Part shown: positions 5,859 to 14,962 of the stretch, one piece after another
How the letters are laid out: each line of letters starts with the position of its first letter
Numbering within the stretch: the stretch's first letter is position 1
IMG/VR virus record: IMGVR_UViG_3300031957_002968
Coordinates: 1-20,893 of that record
DNA: 20,893 nt
DNA from: a virus
Direction: 5' to 3' (one strand)
Translations under genes and position numbers: made by a program
The notes under the pieces: generated by a model
Told to the model about the DNA's origin: nothing
Seen by the model: the letters and a program-made list of their open reading frames with translations, nothing else
Database searches by the model: none

Positions 5859-8800
5859 TTAACCTGCCTTGCCGTAACCCACAGCGGAGTAGTTGAAGTT
5901 ACGGTCGATGCCAACATCTGACGAGTTGAAGAACGCCACATCAAACCCCGTGCCAGTGATATTGGACAGGGTGAAGTAGTCGCCGCTTTGCATGTTGTTG
6001 GCGGTAATGCCCACCGTCGGCAACTTGCTGTTGGCGCCAAGCAGCGTTGTCGTCCCAGTGAAGAAGGCGTTGGCAAACGTGACGGACTTCGTTCCGGTGC
6101 CGCTGGCAATCACTGACTCGCTGGATTCCGTGCGGCGCTCAAATTCTGCGACGTAGCCCAGCTCGTCAATCAAGATGTTCTGCGCAGTGTTGCTCGACTC
6201 CAGCTCTGCCTTGAACTGGAACGCCCTGCCCTTAAACGTGCCATTCGCAAATTCGTTCCAGCTACCCCAAGTCGGCGTGCCTGTTGGATCGTCGTCGGTC
6301 TTTCGCACGTAAAGCTTGGCATTGACCTGATCGACCTCATCACCATCAAACTCGTCCCAGTCGTCGATGCTTTCACTGCGCGAGTCGATCAGATCGCTTG
6401 GATAGAAGCCCCGAGTGACAAATCGCCGTTTCAAATCCAGTGAAAATACGCCTTCGAGATCAAGCGTGTTGACAAACTCGTATTCAGCGCTGCTCAGGAC
6501 ATCGCCGGAGAAATCAAAGTTGTCGATATCGTCAAAGTCGGTGACATCATCAATGTCGTCATCGCCGTCAATCGTTAGGGCGTCGTACTCATCGCTGTAA
6601 AAACAGTCGGTTCGAGTGCCTTGGAACGGTGGATCATCCAAGTCCTCACGCCTTGTCTGCAGTGCCAGCTTGCCTTGTGTATCAGGCAGGTCAATGATGA
6701 TGCTCGTCTCATTGGTGCTGAGCCTGCCGCCGTCATCGGCAAACTTGACCAGCACCTCGCCTTCAATCAATGAGATCTTGGCGCTAGTTGCCGAACCAGC
6801 AACCGCTTCAATCAAATCAACTGAGTTCGACCACGTTCCAGTGCCGTCCGTCTTATTGGAGTGGCGGATGTAAACCTTGCCGCCGTGTTTCACGTCAAGG
6901 TCAACGGTTTCATCCCACTTCAGCGTGCCTTCCTTGCTGCTCGTCGCTTCAAAACTCAGGTTTTGAACTTGGCCCGGAACAGCTGTTTTACCGATAGCCG
7001 TAAACGTCAGACTGCCAAAGTCAGTCGATTGCCGTCCCAGTGAGTTGATCGTGTAAACCTCGAACTCATACGTGCCGTCAGTCGTGTCCAGAATTTCAAC
7101 GTCTGGTTTGCCTGGGTGCATCGTTTCCCAGTTGTCGCTACCACGCCGATACCTGACCTTGTACTGAGGTGCGCCCTTAACGGCCTCCCAGCTCAAAATA
7201 ATCTTGACCTTAGCTTTGTCGTTACTGGCGTAAAACTTCTCCTCAGCCTGAAGATTGCCTGGCGCTCCAGGGATCGGATTAAGGTTGGTAATGTCACGGG
7301 TGTCAAGCTTGAAGCCGTCTTCAACGTGTCCGTACTTATTGGCGTTGTATTCAAGCGCTGTGATCTCATAAATCGCTGGCTCTTTTTCATTAACAGTCAG
7401 CACCCTAAATTGCTGCGTTTGAATTGAATCGGTCTGCACGATCCAAACGCTGTTTGTGTTTGGCGCGGAAGTGAAGTCAGAAGAAACAGTAATCGTCGTT
7501 CCGTCGCGAGATGATATATCCCGAGTTTCCAGCGTTCCATCGGACAGCAACACCGAAAGCGTGGCGTCGCCTTCGGGCAGTCCATCCGCGTCGTCAACGG
7601 TGACTGTCGAAACCGTAGCGCTGCTAATCCTTCCGCCGTAACGGACCCCAGCTCGCACTGGATCCTGTACGTCAATAACAGCGCCAGGGCGTACCACCGC
7701 TCCAGCATCAATCGACGCTGAAAACGTGATGACGTTGGTCTCGTTCTGTTCGCTAAACAGGATCCAGCGGCCTAGTCGATTTGCTTGACCCCGTGACGTG
7801 CAGGCAAACGCCTTGACCTGTGTAGCGACCCAACCGTACTTTTCAATGCCGTCACGGTCTTCAACCATTTCATAGTTCTGCTCCCGTCGTTCCAGGTCCA
7901 GATAACTGACGACTGCGACTGTGTGGCGCGTTTTAACGTCCGAACCGGCATAGCTAAAGCCTGGCTCCAGCACATTGGCGCGGTTAAATAAATACGTTGC
8001 ATCAGTCGGTTTGTCCTGAGTCAACGTCAGCGACCCAGTGGACCAGAACGGCTGGCAACGCATGACCGAGCAAAGGTCGTTGACCAGCTTGTAAGCCTCG
8101 TATTGGTTCTGAATTAGCGCGTTACAGCTAAATCGTGCTTCCTCGCCACCTTGGCCGTCATCCACCAATTCGTTGGAATACTTGGATGCAGCTAAAAAGG
8201 CAAACTTGTCCAGCTGCGCTTCAGCAATGTGATCACCAAAGCCATACCGCTTATTTATGAGCAGGTCGTACAGGATCCACGCAGGGCAGGTCGTCCACTG
8301 CGCAGCGCCAAACGTCCCAGTCCAAGTGCCGCTATACGTCAGCCTGCCTGTGGCAGCGTCAACAGTCGCGTTATTTGGAATCTTGACCTTGATTCCACGA
8401 ACGCGATACGACCGAGCAGGGATATTGTTGAACTGTTCTGCCGCAAACCGAACTGCCGCTAACGCACTGTTGGGATAGCGTAGTTTCTTGCGAATAATCT
8501 CCGTATAAGCCGTCCAGAAAGTAGGGTTTACGTTGGTGTCAGTGCTGTCGTCAGAAACCCGCTTGACGCGAATATCAACAGGAAAATCACCATCCAGCTC
8601 GACCAGATAATCCCGTTCGTATTTGTCAGCTGTACGGCCACTAATATCAGCATCTTTGACCTTGGTAAAGCCGCCCCCGTTGTACTGGACCTCGATGTCC
8701 AGCTCGACGCTCGTTCCAAGGATGTCGCCTTGTGCGTTTGACGCCTCAAGACGAGGTACAGCAATACTTACTCGAACAGCATCGACGTTCGTATCCGTGA

Positions 8801-9275
8801 TCTGGCGCGTTACAGGCGTTGCCTGAACCACCTCAGTATTAACACTAATAATGTCCTCAACATCGCCAAACCCTGTGGCGCTGATATGCGTTTGAGCGTT
8901 AGTGCCGTACCGAGTCGTAACCGTAACGCCCTTAAAGTTGTAGTCGCTGTCGCTCAGGTTGGTAACATCCGCCCCAGCGCGCAAAATTGGCGTATCTGTT
9001 AAAAATACATCCTTAAGAAGCGCTTTGTTGTAGTTATCCGTCCCACGGGTATAGCTTCGCGCAGACGGAAAGCCTTCAATCTCGCCCTCGCTAATCAGGT
9101 CAAGAATCGTGGCGTGAGCTGTTGATGCAAGGTTGTCTGCTGTGCGAGTTGGTGTCCTCGCAGGAGGTGGCGCAGCCTGTTGAACAACAACAGTCTGTTG
9201 GACGACTGTTTGGCCACCACCACCGCCGCCACCACCACCGGCACCGATGATCTGTTTACGGTCTTTCTTGGCCAT
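5859..9275 (-). CDS. Lambda gpJ-like tail tip / host-specificity protein (1138 aa)
   Basis: This is the central tail-tip (baseplate hub) protein. A Lys-rich start and a run of 9 Gly (about residues 14-22) with a Gln/Val/Pro linker are followed by NLASTAHATILDLISEGEIE, the conserved entry into the J/TipJ core. The core continues to about 640 with motifs such as RVRGIKVKIPNN and CPAWILYDLLINKRYGFGDH. At least one fibronectin-III-like domain follows (about 670-770, VKIILSWEAVKGAPQYKVRYR-like) and probably a second. An Asp-rich stretch (895-925) and a beta-rich C-terminal domain close the protein, giving a length similar to lambda gpJ. I start at the ATG at 9275, one base after the gpI stop, not at the upstream TTG (9290) inside gpI. 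The C-terminus probably carries receptor contacts or fibre attachment. Confidence 0.92.
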   Translation of the reverse strand: MAKKDRKQIIGAGGGGGGGGGQTVVQQTVVVQQAAPPPARTPTRTADNLASTAHATILDLISEGEIEGFPSARSYTRGTDNYNKALLKDVFLTDTPILRAGADVTNLSDSDYNFKGVTVTTRYGTNAQTHISATGFGDVEDIISVNTEVVQATPVTRQITDTNVDAVRVSIAVPRLEASNAQGDILGTSVELDIEVQYNGGGFTKVKDADISGRTADKYERDYLVELDGDFPVDIRVKRVSDDSTDTNVNPTFWTAYTEIIRKKLRYPNSALAAVRFAAEQFNNIPARSYRVRGIKVKIPNNATVDAATGRLTYSGTWTGTFGAAQWTTCPAWILYDLLINKRYGFGDHIAEAQLDKFAFLAASKYSNELVDDGQGGEEARFSCNALIQNQYEAYKLVNDLCSVMRCQPFWSTGSLTLTQDKPTDATYLFNRANVLEPGFSYAGSDVKTRHTVAVVSYLDLERREQNYEMVEDRDGIEKYGWVATQVKAFACTSRGQANRLGRWILFSEQNETNVITFSASIDAGAVVRPGAVIDVQDPVRAGVRYGGRISSATVSTVTVDDADGLPEGDATLSVLLSDGTLETRDISSRDGTTITVSSDFTSAPNTNSVWIVQTDSIQTQQFRVLTVNEKEPAIYEITALEYNANKYGHVEDGFKLDTRDITNLNPIPGAPGNLQAEEKFYASNDKAKVKIILSWEAVKGAPQYKVRYRRGSDNWETMHPGKPDVEILDTTDGTYEFEVYTINSLGRQSTDFGSLTFTAIGKTAVPGQVQNLSFEATSSKEGTLKWDETVDLDVKHGGKVYIRHSNKTDGTGTWSNSVDLIEAVAGSATSAKISLIEGEVLVKFADDGGRLSTNETSIIIDLPDTQGKLALQTRREDLDDPPFQGTRTDCFYSDEYDALTIDGDDDIDDVTDFDDIDNFDFSGDVLSSAEYEFVNTLDLEGVFSLDLKRRFVTRGFYPSDLIDSRSESIDDWDEFDGDEVDQVNAKLYVRKTDDDPTGTPTWGSWNEFANGTFKGRAFQFKAELESSNTAQNILIDELGYVAEFERRTESSESVIASGTGTKSVTFANAFFTGTTTLLGANSKLPTVGITANNMQSGDYFTLSNITGTGFDVAFFNSSDVGIDRNFNYSAVGYGKAG

Positions 9276-9276
9276 G

Positions 9277-9948
9277 TCAGATCGTGTCAACGTCGATGCC
9301 GGCAGAAATCACCACCGATCCAACAATAGTTTCGCCGTAGACCAGCGGGACTGGCAATCCAACTCTCGAAGTATTCTGAATCCCGCTAAAGCTGTACGAC
9401 TCCTGTGGGTCCAGTTCAGTTCCCTCGCTAGTCGTTGTTCGCCCGCCCCCAGCAGACATACGTGTCGGTCCTATTTGACCTAACTGAGGTGTTGGGCTTA
9501 AAAGCTGTGAAACCCCTCCCAAGATTAAGCTGACACCAATAGCGCCAACAATGTTTGCGGCACCCACGCCCAACGTAAAACCTGCCGCTGTAAGCGCACC
9601 TCCTCCCGCTCCACTAAAACCAAGCACTGCTGCGCCAGCTGGTGCCAGCAAGATTGCGGTCGCCACTAATGCCACACCAGCCAAAATCTTTCCGACGCCG
9701 CCACCAGCACCTCCCAGTACCGGCACAATCTTGATCGTTTGGCTTGCCGGATAATTCAGTTGCTCCAGGTCGGATTCATATCCATCCACGATCACCTTGT
9801 AATGCTGGTCCGCCATGTGGCGCTCCAGTCCTGGAAAGTTAGCCAGCAACATCCGTACTGCTTCGCCAGCACTGCTGATCTCAGCTAAAAATCGCCTCTG
9901 GCCAACAAATTTGGCGAGCGGACCATAGACCCTAACTTCTCGTTCCAT
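9277..9948 (-). CDS. Lambda gpI-like tail assembly protein (223 aa)
   Basis: Residues 1-75 look like the ubiquitin-like fold of the gpI family ([20 protein letters not shown], then [15 protein letters not shown]). Residues 79-150 are a long Gly/Ala-rich hydrophobic stretch ([35 protein letters not shown]). The C-terminus, 184-217, holds the conserved [20 protein letters not shown] and GSVVISAGI motifs. gpI is needed for tail-tip assembly next to J and K and is often not found in mature virions. It overlaps the end of the gpK-like gene by 17 nt and precedes J by one base, in the canonical lambda order K-I-J. The hydrophobic region could be a membrane-active segment for genome entry; this is inference. 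Confidence 0.9.
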   Translation of the reverse strand: MEREVRVYGPLAKFVGQRRFLAEISSAGEAVRMLLANFPGLERHMADQHYKVIVDGYESDLEQLNYPASQTIKIVPVLGGAGGGVGKILAGVALVATAILLAPAGAAVLGFSGAGGGALTAAGFTLGVGAANIVGAIGVSLILGGVSQLLSPTPQLGQIGPTRMSAGGGRTTTSEGTELDPQESYSFSGIQNTSRVGLPVPLVYGETIVGSVVISAGIDVDTI

Positions 9949-10639
9949 GCCGCAACACCCGTCCTGTGCATTTTAAGAGCCACTCGCCCAATAAATCACG
10001 GCTGGACAGCCTGCCTCGTAAGTGATGCAGCACCATCTGGTCGCCTAAGTAAACACCCACGTGATTCAGCTTGTTGGAATCAATCGCCATCAACATCGCA
10101 TCCCCCGCCTGCATCTCAGCAATATCCACCTCATAAAAACCAGCCTCTTCCCAACACCCGTCAAACATCGGATTTTCATTGAACTCATCCGGTGTTGTGG
10201 GACGGTCCCAGTCAGGCAGCTTCAACCCCTGCTCTCCGTACCAGTCGCGCACTAGCGTCCAGCAGTCGGTCACGCCCCAGATCCATGACCGCCCAATCAA
10301 TGGGGCTTTGTACCCTTCAGGCTTGCATTCGCCCCATCGCTCCAGCTTGGGATTGACGATGTACCAAGGCAGGCCAGACTTCTCACACGCAATCCGATCC
10401 GCTTCACTAGGAATTGGTGGCGTAACAGGATGACTATGGACGACTGCTACGACTTCACCTTTGTCCTCAGCGGCAGCGTAATCGACTGGATCAAGGATGA
10501 AGAACTCGTTAGTTTGAGCCAAATTTTTACATGGCCAATACCTCTCCCGCCCCTTGATAACGACCAGCAAACCGCATGACTCACGTGGATCCTCCGCTTT
10601 CGCGTGCTCCAGTGCGTTTGCCTTAGCAGTCGCCTTCAT
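9932..10639 (-). CDS. Lambda gpK-like tail tip protein: JAMM plus NlpC/P60 domains (235 aa)
   Basis: Two enzymatic domains are visible. N-terminal JAB/MPN metalloprotease: Glu20 in ESCGLLV, then [14 protein letters not shown] supplying His68, His70, Ser78 and Asp81, a complete JAMM zinc motif. C-terminal NlpC/P60 cysteine peptidase: [13 protein letters not shown] with Cys126, LNHVGVYLG with His193, and a third polar residue at His205 or His206. In lambda-type phages gpK is a tip assembly protein that can cut peptidoglycan during DNA entry. Both active sites look intact. The ATG overlaps the TGA of the gpL-like gene by 4 nt. Cyanobacterial peptidoglycan would be the likely substrate if the host assignment is right. 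Confidence 0.93.
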   Translation of the reverse strand: MKATAKANALEHAKAEDPRESCGLLVVIKGRERYWPCKNLAQTNEFFILDPVDYAAAEDKGEVVAVVHSHPVTPPIPSEADRIACEKSGLPWYIVNPKLERWGECKPEGYKAPLIGRSWIWGVTDCWTLVRDWYGEQGLKLPDWDRPTTPDEFNENPMFDGCWEEAGFYEVDIAEMQAGDAMLMAIDSNKLNHVGVYLGDQMVLHHLRGRLSSRDLLGEWLLKCTGRVLRHGTRS

Positions 10640-11379
10640 GAATTAAACGCGCCAATGCCGGGGAATCCTCCGAAAGGTAGCGCGGCATTCTCCCCAAAAC
10701 GAGCCTCACAACTGCTCAGACGCTTTCCGCATTTATCCAAATCCGTGTCAGTAACAGCATTGTCGTTTTCATCGAAAAAGTCGCTGCCGCTGTACCCACA
10801 CTCAGATCCTTTGTAAATCCAAGGACACAAGTTGGCGCTGCACTGACGTTTTGGGCTGCGAACTCCTGCAAGGTCGAATGAAGCAGCTAGCTCAAAAACA
10901 ACTACGTCCCTGCTCTCGCTGACTTTTCGCGCGACGTAGTAAATATCGTCGTTGAACTTTTGGGTTGCGTCCGGCGTCCCAAATGGGTTATCACCGTCAA
11001 AGTTGTCGTTGTCGATGTACCGCGCCAAGGTGCGGATTCGTGTCAGCTTTGCTCCAGTGAGATCGTTGCCGGCCGTGGTGTTATTAACGTCCAGCAGGAT
11101 TGTCGTAATACCGCCAAGCAGGTTTGCAACTGTCAGTGTCGGCCTGGGCAGGCTGCCACTTTCTGCGTTGTAGTCAAAACCCTCCGCTTGGATCGGAAGC
11201 TTGGTATAGGCCTCACCGTCCCAGACGATGTTCTGCACTCCAGAACCAACGTCGTTGATGCCGGCGTGAAATCGGTAAGTAAAATCGCTGCCGTGGAGCA
11301 GCTCCGTCGTTTCCAACTCAAACAGCTCAATAATGCTGCTTGGGTTGATTTTCTGTAGTTCCTCAAATGGAATTGGCAT
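10636..11379 (-). CDS. Lambda gpL-like tail tip protein with Fe-S cysteine set (247 aa)
   Basis: Residues 1-170 follow the phage minor tail protein L pattern ([43 protein letters not shown]). The C-terminal domain contains Cys180, 185, 194, 217 and 224. Cys185-194-217-224 has spacings of 9, 23 and 7 residues, which matches my recollection of the four [4Fe-4S] ligands of lambda gpL; the surrounding [14 protein letters not shown] text is typical. gpL joins the tail tube to the J hub. It overlaps the M-like gene by one base (TAATG) and the K-like gene by four (ATGA). Confidence 0.93.
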   Translation of the reverse strand: MPIPFEELQKINPSSIIELFELETTELLHGSDFTYRFHAGINDVGSGVQNIVWDGEAYTKLPIQAEGFDYNAESGSLPRPTLTVANLLGGITTILLDVNNTTAGNDLTGAKLTRIRTLARYIDNDNFDGDNPFGTPDATQKFNDDIYYVARKVSESRDVVVFELAASFDLAGVRSPKRQCSANLCPWIYKGSECGYSGSDFFDENDNAVTDTDLDKCGKRLSSCEARFGENAALPFGGFPGIGAFNS

Positions 11380-11726
11380 TACGGCTCAAACACTTGGATA
11401 AAAGTAGCGTTGATTGTGGCCCTGCCTGTATAAGGGATTGATTTTGTCCATTCAGGGCAAATCCATTTATACGTGTCGGTCTCATCCAAGGGACTCCAGT
11501 CAAAACTGGCAGAATCCTCAGCTCTGGCGTCTAAAAACGTTTCAATCGTGTCGGCGTCAGCCTCGGATACGTTCCAGGTCAACGTCCACTCCTTTGGATT
11601 CATGTGGGACGGAATGCCCTCAAGAATCCGCTGCTGGTAACCATCGCCGAACTGGACAGTCCTAGTCCTGGGACGGCTGCTCTTTTGTGCGCCGTATGCA
11701 GGTGTAATCGAAGGGAAAGTAGCCAT
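11379..11726 (-). CDS. Lambda gpM-like minor tail protein (115 aa)
   Basis: The sequence fits the short phage minor tail protein M family (Pfam Phage_min_tail): VQFGDGYQQRILEGI at about 24-38, KEWTLTWNVSEADADTIETF at about 45-64, FDWSPLD, KWICPEWTKS and a closing INATFIQVFEP. Its length is typical for the family. gpM sits between the distal tail tube and gpL in the tip. The ATG overlaps the tape-measure stop by one base (TAATG), as does its own stop with the L-like gene, so translation is probably coupled through tape measure, M and L. Confidence 0.92.
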   Translation of the reverse strand: MATFPSITPAYGAQKSSRPRTRTVQFGDGYQQRILEGIPSHMNPKEWTLTWNVSEADADTIETFLDARAEDSASFDWSPLDETDTYKWICPEWTKSIPYTGRATINATFIQVFEP

Positions 11727-14350
11727 TAGGCGAGCAAGCCTCCAGGACGCTTCTGTTTGATCAGCTCTTGACGGATAGCAACGCCAATGGCTTCGCCAAG
11801 CTGTTTTTGCTCGTTGGCATTGCCCTCGACACTGCTGCCGGATGCGTCCACATTAACCACGATGTTTGAACCGCCCATTCCGTGGTTTGGAACAATGTTG
11901 CCCTGAGCGCCAGGGACGAATAGTTCGGGGCCGCGTTCGCCCACCATGTAAGGTTTGCCGGCAGAAACAGCGCCACCTAATGCCTTACCTGGAAGAGCAG
12001 GTAGCGGTGGCGGTGTTGAGGGGAGTGCGCCTCCCTCGTAACGACCTCCAGGCGCAACAAGTGAGGCATAGGGGTTGGGGCTAAACAGGGTGCGCATAAA
12101 CCCAACTGCCTGTTCAATCACGTAGATCTGAATTAGCTGGCGGGCAATGTCCTGCAGCACATTCGCAGCAATGTCCCGAAGAGCCATGCCCCAGTTACTG
12201 GCGCCAGTGATCAGCAGATCGAACGAACGGGTCATCCCTTGACCCAACACGTCAGATACCTGCTGGGCGAGCTGCAGTTGTTGCTGCATACCCTTGTTCA
12301 GCTGGTTTTGCTGCTTGATTTTGTTTTGCATCTCCTCAAAGGCACGCTGAGCTGCTTCTTTGTTTATCTGCTCGATGTCGTAGGCAAGCTGCAACTCAGC
12401 ACGCTTGGCTTCAAGACCCAGATTGCTAATAGCGAGGTCTTTTTCTTTCTGCGGCACGTCGCTGGCGCGGATTTTTGCTTCTTTCTCGGCAAGCTCTGCC
12501 ATACGCATACGATGCTCAAGCTGGCGTACACCTAAATCATCGTCATTACGCTTCAACTCGAACATCGTGCGCTCAAGTCCCAGCAGCTGCTGAAGCTTTT
12601 GCTGCTCTGCTTGGAGATCAGGTATACGGCTGCGGCGGCCTTTTTTAGTTTTGGGAGGTGTAATACCAAGCCTATCTAGAGGTGTGACAGGGATAAGCGG
12701 TGTCGCTGGGGCCTTGATTCCCTCTTTGGTGGCTTGTTCGAGTGTTTGACGTAAAACTTCGTTCGTAATTGTTCCGGGTACAGTTATTTGTTTTGCGCGA
12801 CTTTGCGTGATAGGGGCAGTCTGGAAACGTGGATCGCTAAACGCGGCAGCTTGCTGTTGAGCAGAGATAACCCGAGTGCCCCTCTTCTCCGTCAAAATTT
12901 CTTGCAGACGTTTTGCCTGCGTTGGACTAACGCTTTGCTCCAGGGCGCTGAATTGGCTACGAAGAGTAATCCCGCCGACAAACTGGCTTACAAGCTTCAA
13001 GAAATTAGTTAATGGTCCTGCAATCAGAGCTTGGAGTTGCAGCGTTAGTTGTGCCCAAAGACGTGTGACTTCGCTTGTCTCATCTCCAAGCAACTTCAGG
13101 CTCTTAACGCCGTCGGTGCCAATAACTGTAGTCAATTCTTGAGTCAGTAACTTGGCTAGTTCTTCAGCCTTGCCTTGTTTCTCTAGCTCGATGGCACGGG
13201 CTTCAATCTGTTGAGAGCTGAACAAGCTCTTTTCGCGTACGAACTCAAACGCTTTAGACGTAGACGTAAACGCCTTTGATGCCTCCAAAGTGGAGCCAAC
13301 AAACTTGTCGAGCTGTTGACCTAAGGCACTAAGGGCGATTTGAGCAGCAAAACCAGCCGGTCCGCCAACTAGGCCGCCAGCTGCGCCACCAAGAACGGAG
13401 CCAGGGCCGCCGCCGAACAGCAGTGGGAAGCCTGCACCAAGTGCAACACCTGATGCTTGCTGGATGCGGCGTTGCCGACGTAAACCGGCGGGTGATCCTG
13501 GAATATTTGGAGCACCACCGATAGGGCTACTGGGAGCTACACCGCTAAAAGCCGGGAAAGGTCCGACAGGAGTCGTATATGCCCTTGGGTCGCCTCGTCT
13601 GGCTAGTTGTCTGGCTATAGGCGAACCAGGCAAAGACGCGCTGCCCTGGATGGGGTTAAACGGGGCGTTAGCTGCTGAAAGCTTGAGTTGTTTTTGAAGC
13701 TCGCGTGTTTGACGCTGTTGTAGAGCCAGTTTGTCGCGTTCTTTTTTAATGTCTAATGTCAGCTGAGCGCTTAACTGTTTGTGGGTACCAAAATTACGCT
13801 TTGCTTGTGCTGCAGTAATCTCACCAAGTTTTGCTCGTAACTTATCTGTTTTTACGCCCGCCTCTTCTAGGCGTCGGATCTGCTGGTCTAAAGTGTAACG
13901 TTTTACTTGTGCTTTGAAGAGAGCATCGATGCTCTCGGCTTGCATACGATTTGCCTTGGTTGATATACGCAGTTTTGCTGTTTCTTGGGCAATAAGTGTA
14001 CGTGCGACACTATTTTGTGCCCGCGCCATTGTGAGACGACCCTTGTCGTTCTCTTTGGCTGCTGCGCTTAATTTTTCGCGTATTTTCGCTACATTTACAC
14101 CTTTAGCCTCAAGCTCATTGGTCTTGCGGCCCAAGTTGTAAGTGACAATCTGCGTTGCCTGCCGTCGCTCAGCTAAACGCGCACTTTGCTTCTGTGTGGT
14201 TAAAGAGCGCCGTGCTGCGGCATCCTCGTTACGCAGCGGTGCAGCGAGGTTTTTCTTGAGGTCGTTTACTCTCTTTTCAAGAGTTTTCAGCTGATCGTCG
14301 AGCTTCTTGGCGTTCAGCTGGATATTTACTTCGTAGTTGACGCCAGCCAC
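11726..14350 (-). CDS. Tail tape measure protein (874 aa)
   Basis: The GTG start (14350-14348) gives MAGVNYEVNIQLNAKKLDDQ. Residues about 10-225 are almost continuous heptad-rich, Lys/Arg/Gln-rich coiled coil. Residues 299-346 form a Gly/Ala-rich hydrophobic region, the putative membrane-insertion segment of tape measures. A second coiled coil spans about 575-700. The C-terminal motif VGERGPELFVP (803-813) with NIVPN is diagnostic of lambda-type tape measure proteins. At the rule of about 0.15 nm per residue this length predicts a tail of roughly 130 nm, consistent with a siphovirus. It follows the two chaperone frames directly, as usual. A GTG start without an obvious Shine-Dalgarno suggests coupling to the chaperone gene. 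Confidence 0.94.
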   Translation of the reverse strand: MAGVNYEVNIQLNAKKLDDQLKTLEKRVNDLKKNLAAPLRNEDAAARRSLTTQKQSARLAERRQATQIVTYNLGRKTNELEAKGVNVAKIREKLSAAAKENDKGRLTMARAQNSVARTLIAQETAKLRISTKANRMQAESIDALFKAQVKRYTLDQQIRRLEEAGVKTDKLRAKLGEITAAQAKRNFGTHKQLSAQLTLDIKKERDKLALQQRQTRELQKQLKLSAANAPFNPIQGSASLPGSPIARQLARRGDPRAYTTPVGPFPAFSGVAPSSPIGGAPNIPGSPAGLRRQRRIQQASGVALGAGFPLLFGGGPGSVLGGAAGGLVGGPAGFAAQIALSALGQQLDKFVGSTLEASKAFTSTSKAFEFVREKSLFSSQQIEARAIELEKQGKAEELAKLLTQELTTVIGTDGVKSLKLLGDETSEVTRLWAQLTLQLQALIAGPLTNFLKLVSQFVGGITLRSQFSALEQSVSPTQAKRLQEILTEKRGTRVISAQQQAAAFSDPRFQTAPITQSRAKQITVPGTITNEVLRQTLEQATKEGIKAPATPLIPVTPLDRLGITPPKTKKGRRSRIPDLQAEQQKLQQLLGLERTMFELKRNDDDLGVRQLEHRMRMAELAEKEAKIRASDVPQKEKDLAISNLGLEAKRAELQLAYDIEQINKEAAQRAFEEMQNKIKQQNQLNKGMQQQLQLAQQVSDVLGQGMTRSFDLLITGASNWGMALRDIAANVLQDIARQLIQIYVIEQAVGFMRTLFSPNPYASLVAPGGRYEGGALPSTPPPLPALPGKALGGAVSAGKPYMVGERGPELFVPGAQGNIVPNHGMGGSNIVVNVDASGSSVEGNANEQKQLGEAIGVAIRQELIKQKRPGGLLA

Positions 14351-14377
14351 AGAAAACGCCCGCCTAGTAGACCCAGA

Positions 14378-14599
14378 TTAGCGAACTCTGCGATACTGGG
14401 CCTCTTGGCGGGCACGTTCGTACGCCTTCTCCTCGCGCTCGGACTTGAGGTTCAAGTAAGCGCTCCAGGCGTACAGCTCTTCGGTGGACATGCGCTGGCG
14501 TAGTTCGGCCAGCGTCATGCCCAGCGTTTCTGCGATAAAGAACTGCAGGTAAAGCTGCGGGTCCTTATCAATCTGCGCTTTTGACGGCCTCCGGCTCAA
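14378..14599 (-). CDS. Tail assembly chaperone, downstream frame (gpT-like)
   Basis: The only start-like codon of this frame is a TTG at 14599, inside the upstream chaperone gene; the frame is open back to 14626. Sequence from the TTG: SRRPSKAQIDKDPQLYLQFF, then IAETLGMTLAELRQRMSTEE, a Trp/Tyr helix and a strongly charged end (EREEKAYERARQEAQYRRVR). The helix rich in Leu, Glu and Gln and the TLAELRxRMSxEEL pattern are typical of the C-terminal half of tail assembly chaperones. I think it is mainly made as an extension of the upstream frame by +1 frameshift, giving a fusion of about 186 aa, rather than independently. It lies between the G-like frame and the tape measure, which it would coat during assembly. 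Confidence 0.8.
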   Translation of the reverse strand: MSRRPSKAQIDKDPQLYLQFFIAETLGMTLAELRQRMSTEELYAWSAYLNLKSEREEKAYERARQEAQYRRVR

Positions 14600-14939
14600 C
14601 CCCCTCTGCCATGCCCTGCATCTTGGTCATGATGTCGAGCAAAATTGACATCGGCAGCTCGTTCCGCAGCGCAGCACGATCGCCTTGGCTGAACAGCTTG
14701 ACGCCACCTTCATCCTCGGCTTTTTGGATGATGGTCTGGAGCGCAAACTCCAGGCTGTTTTCGTCGTCGCCCTTGTTCAGGGTTTTGATCACATCGTTGA
14801 TGCGGTCACGGTCGGCGATCGTCAGAGGGCGCCAGAAAACCTTTAGTACAACTGTGTCGCCGTCCTTAATCGTGTAGCTGCTGCGGGCTTCAACGCTAAA
14901 CGCCTTCCGCAGCTTGTCGATTGCTCTTGTACCAGCCAT
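14568..14939 (-). CDS. Tail assembly chaperone, upstream frame (gpG-like)
   Basis: The protein begins MAGTRAIDKLRKAFSVEARS and has VFWRPLTIADRDRINDVIKT at about residues 34-53, the hallmark region of tail assembly chaperones, then a mostly helical C-terminus. It sits immediately upstream of the T-like frame and the tape measure, the invariant siphovirus position. The last 32 nt overlap the T-like frame. Such proteins bind the tape measure and recruit tail-tube subunits, and are absent from virions. The 23-nt gap before the ATG is AT-rich with no clear Shine-Dalgarno. Confidence 0.85.
   Translation of the reverse strand: MAGTRAIDKLRKAFSVEARSSYTIKDGDTVVLKVFWRPLTIADRDRINDVIKTLNKGDDENSLEFALQTIIQKAEDEGGVKLFSQGDRAALRNELPMSILLDIMTKMQGMAEGVEPEAVKSAD
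14579..14604 (-). other. Candidate +1 programmed frameshift window (chaperone G to GT)
   Basis: The second chaperone frame lies at +1 relative to the first. Within the overlap two zero-frame codons can re-pair perfectly after a +1 slip: GGG followed by G (GGG at 14603-14601 in a five-G run, 14604-14600) and AAA followed by A (14582-14579). Either gives a fusion of about 186 aa. No canonical -1 heptamer fits, and a -2 slip pairs badly at both sites. Confidence 0.5.
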
Positions 14940-14962
14940 AAAAATTAGACTTGACTATTACA

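Noticed and set aside
9211-9246. Gly-codon tract as a contingency (phase-variable) repeat in the J gene
   Set aside because: The GGN codons use mixed third bases, so it is not a homopolymer or pure microsatellite prone to slippage; poly-Gly near the J N-terminus is common.
5859-9290. J-like gene starting at a TTG at 9290
   Set aside because: The ATG at 9275, one base after the gpI stop, gives the usual Lys-rich start; the TTG lies within gpI codons.
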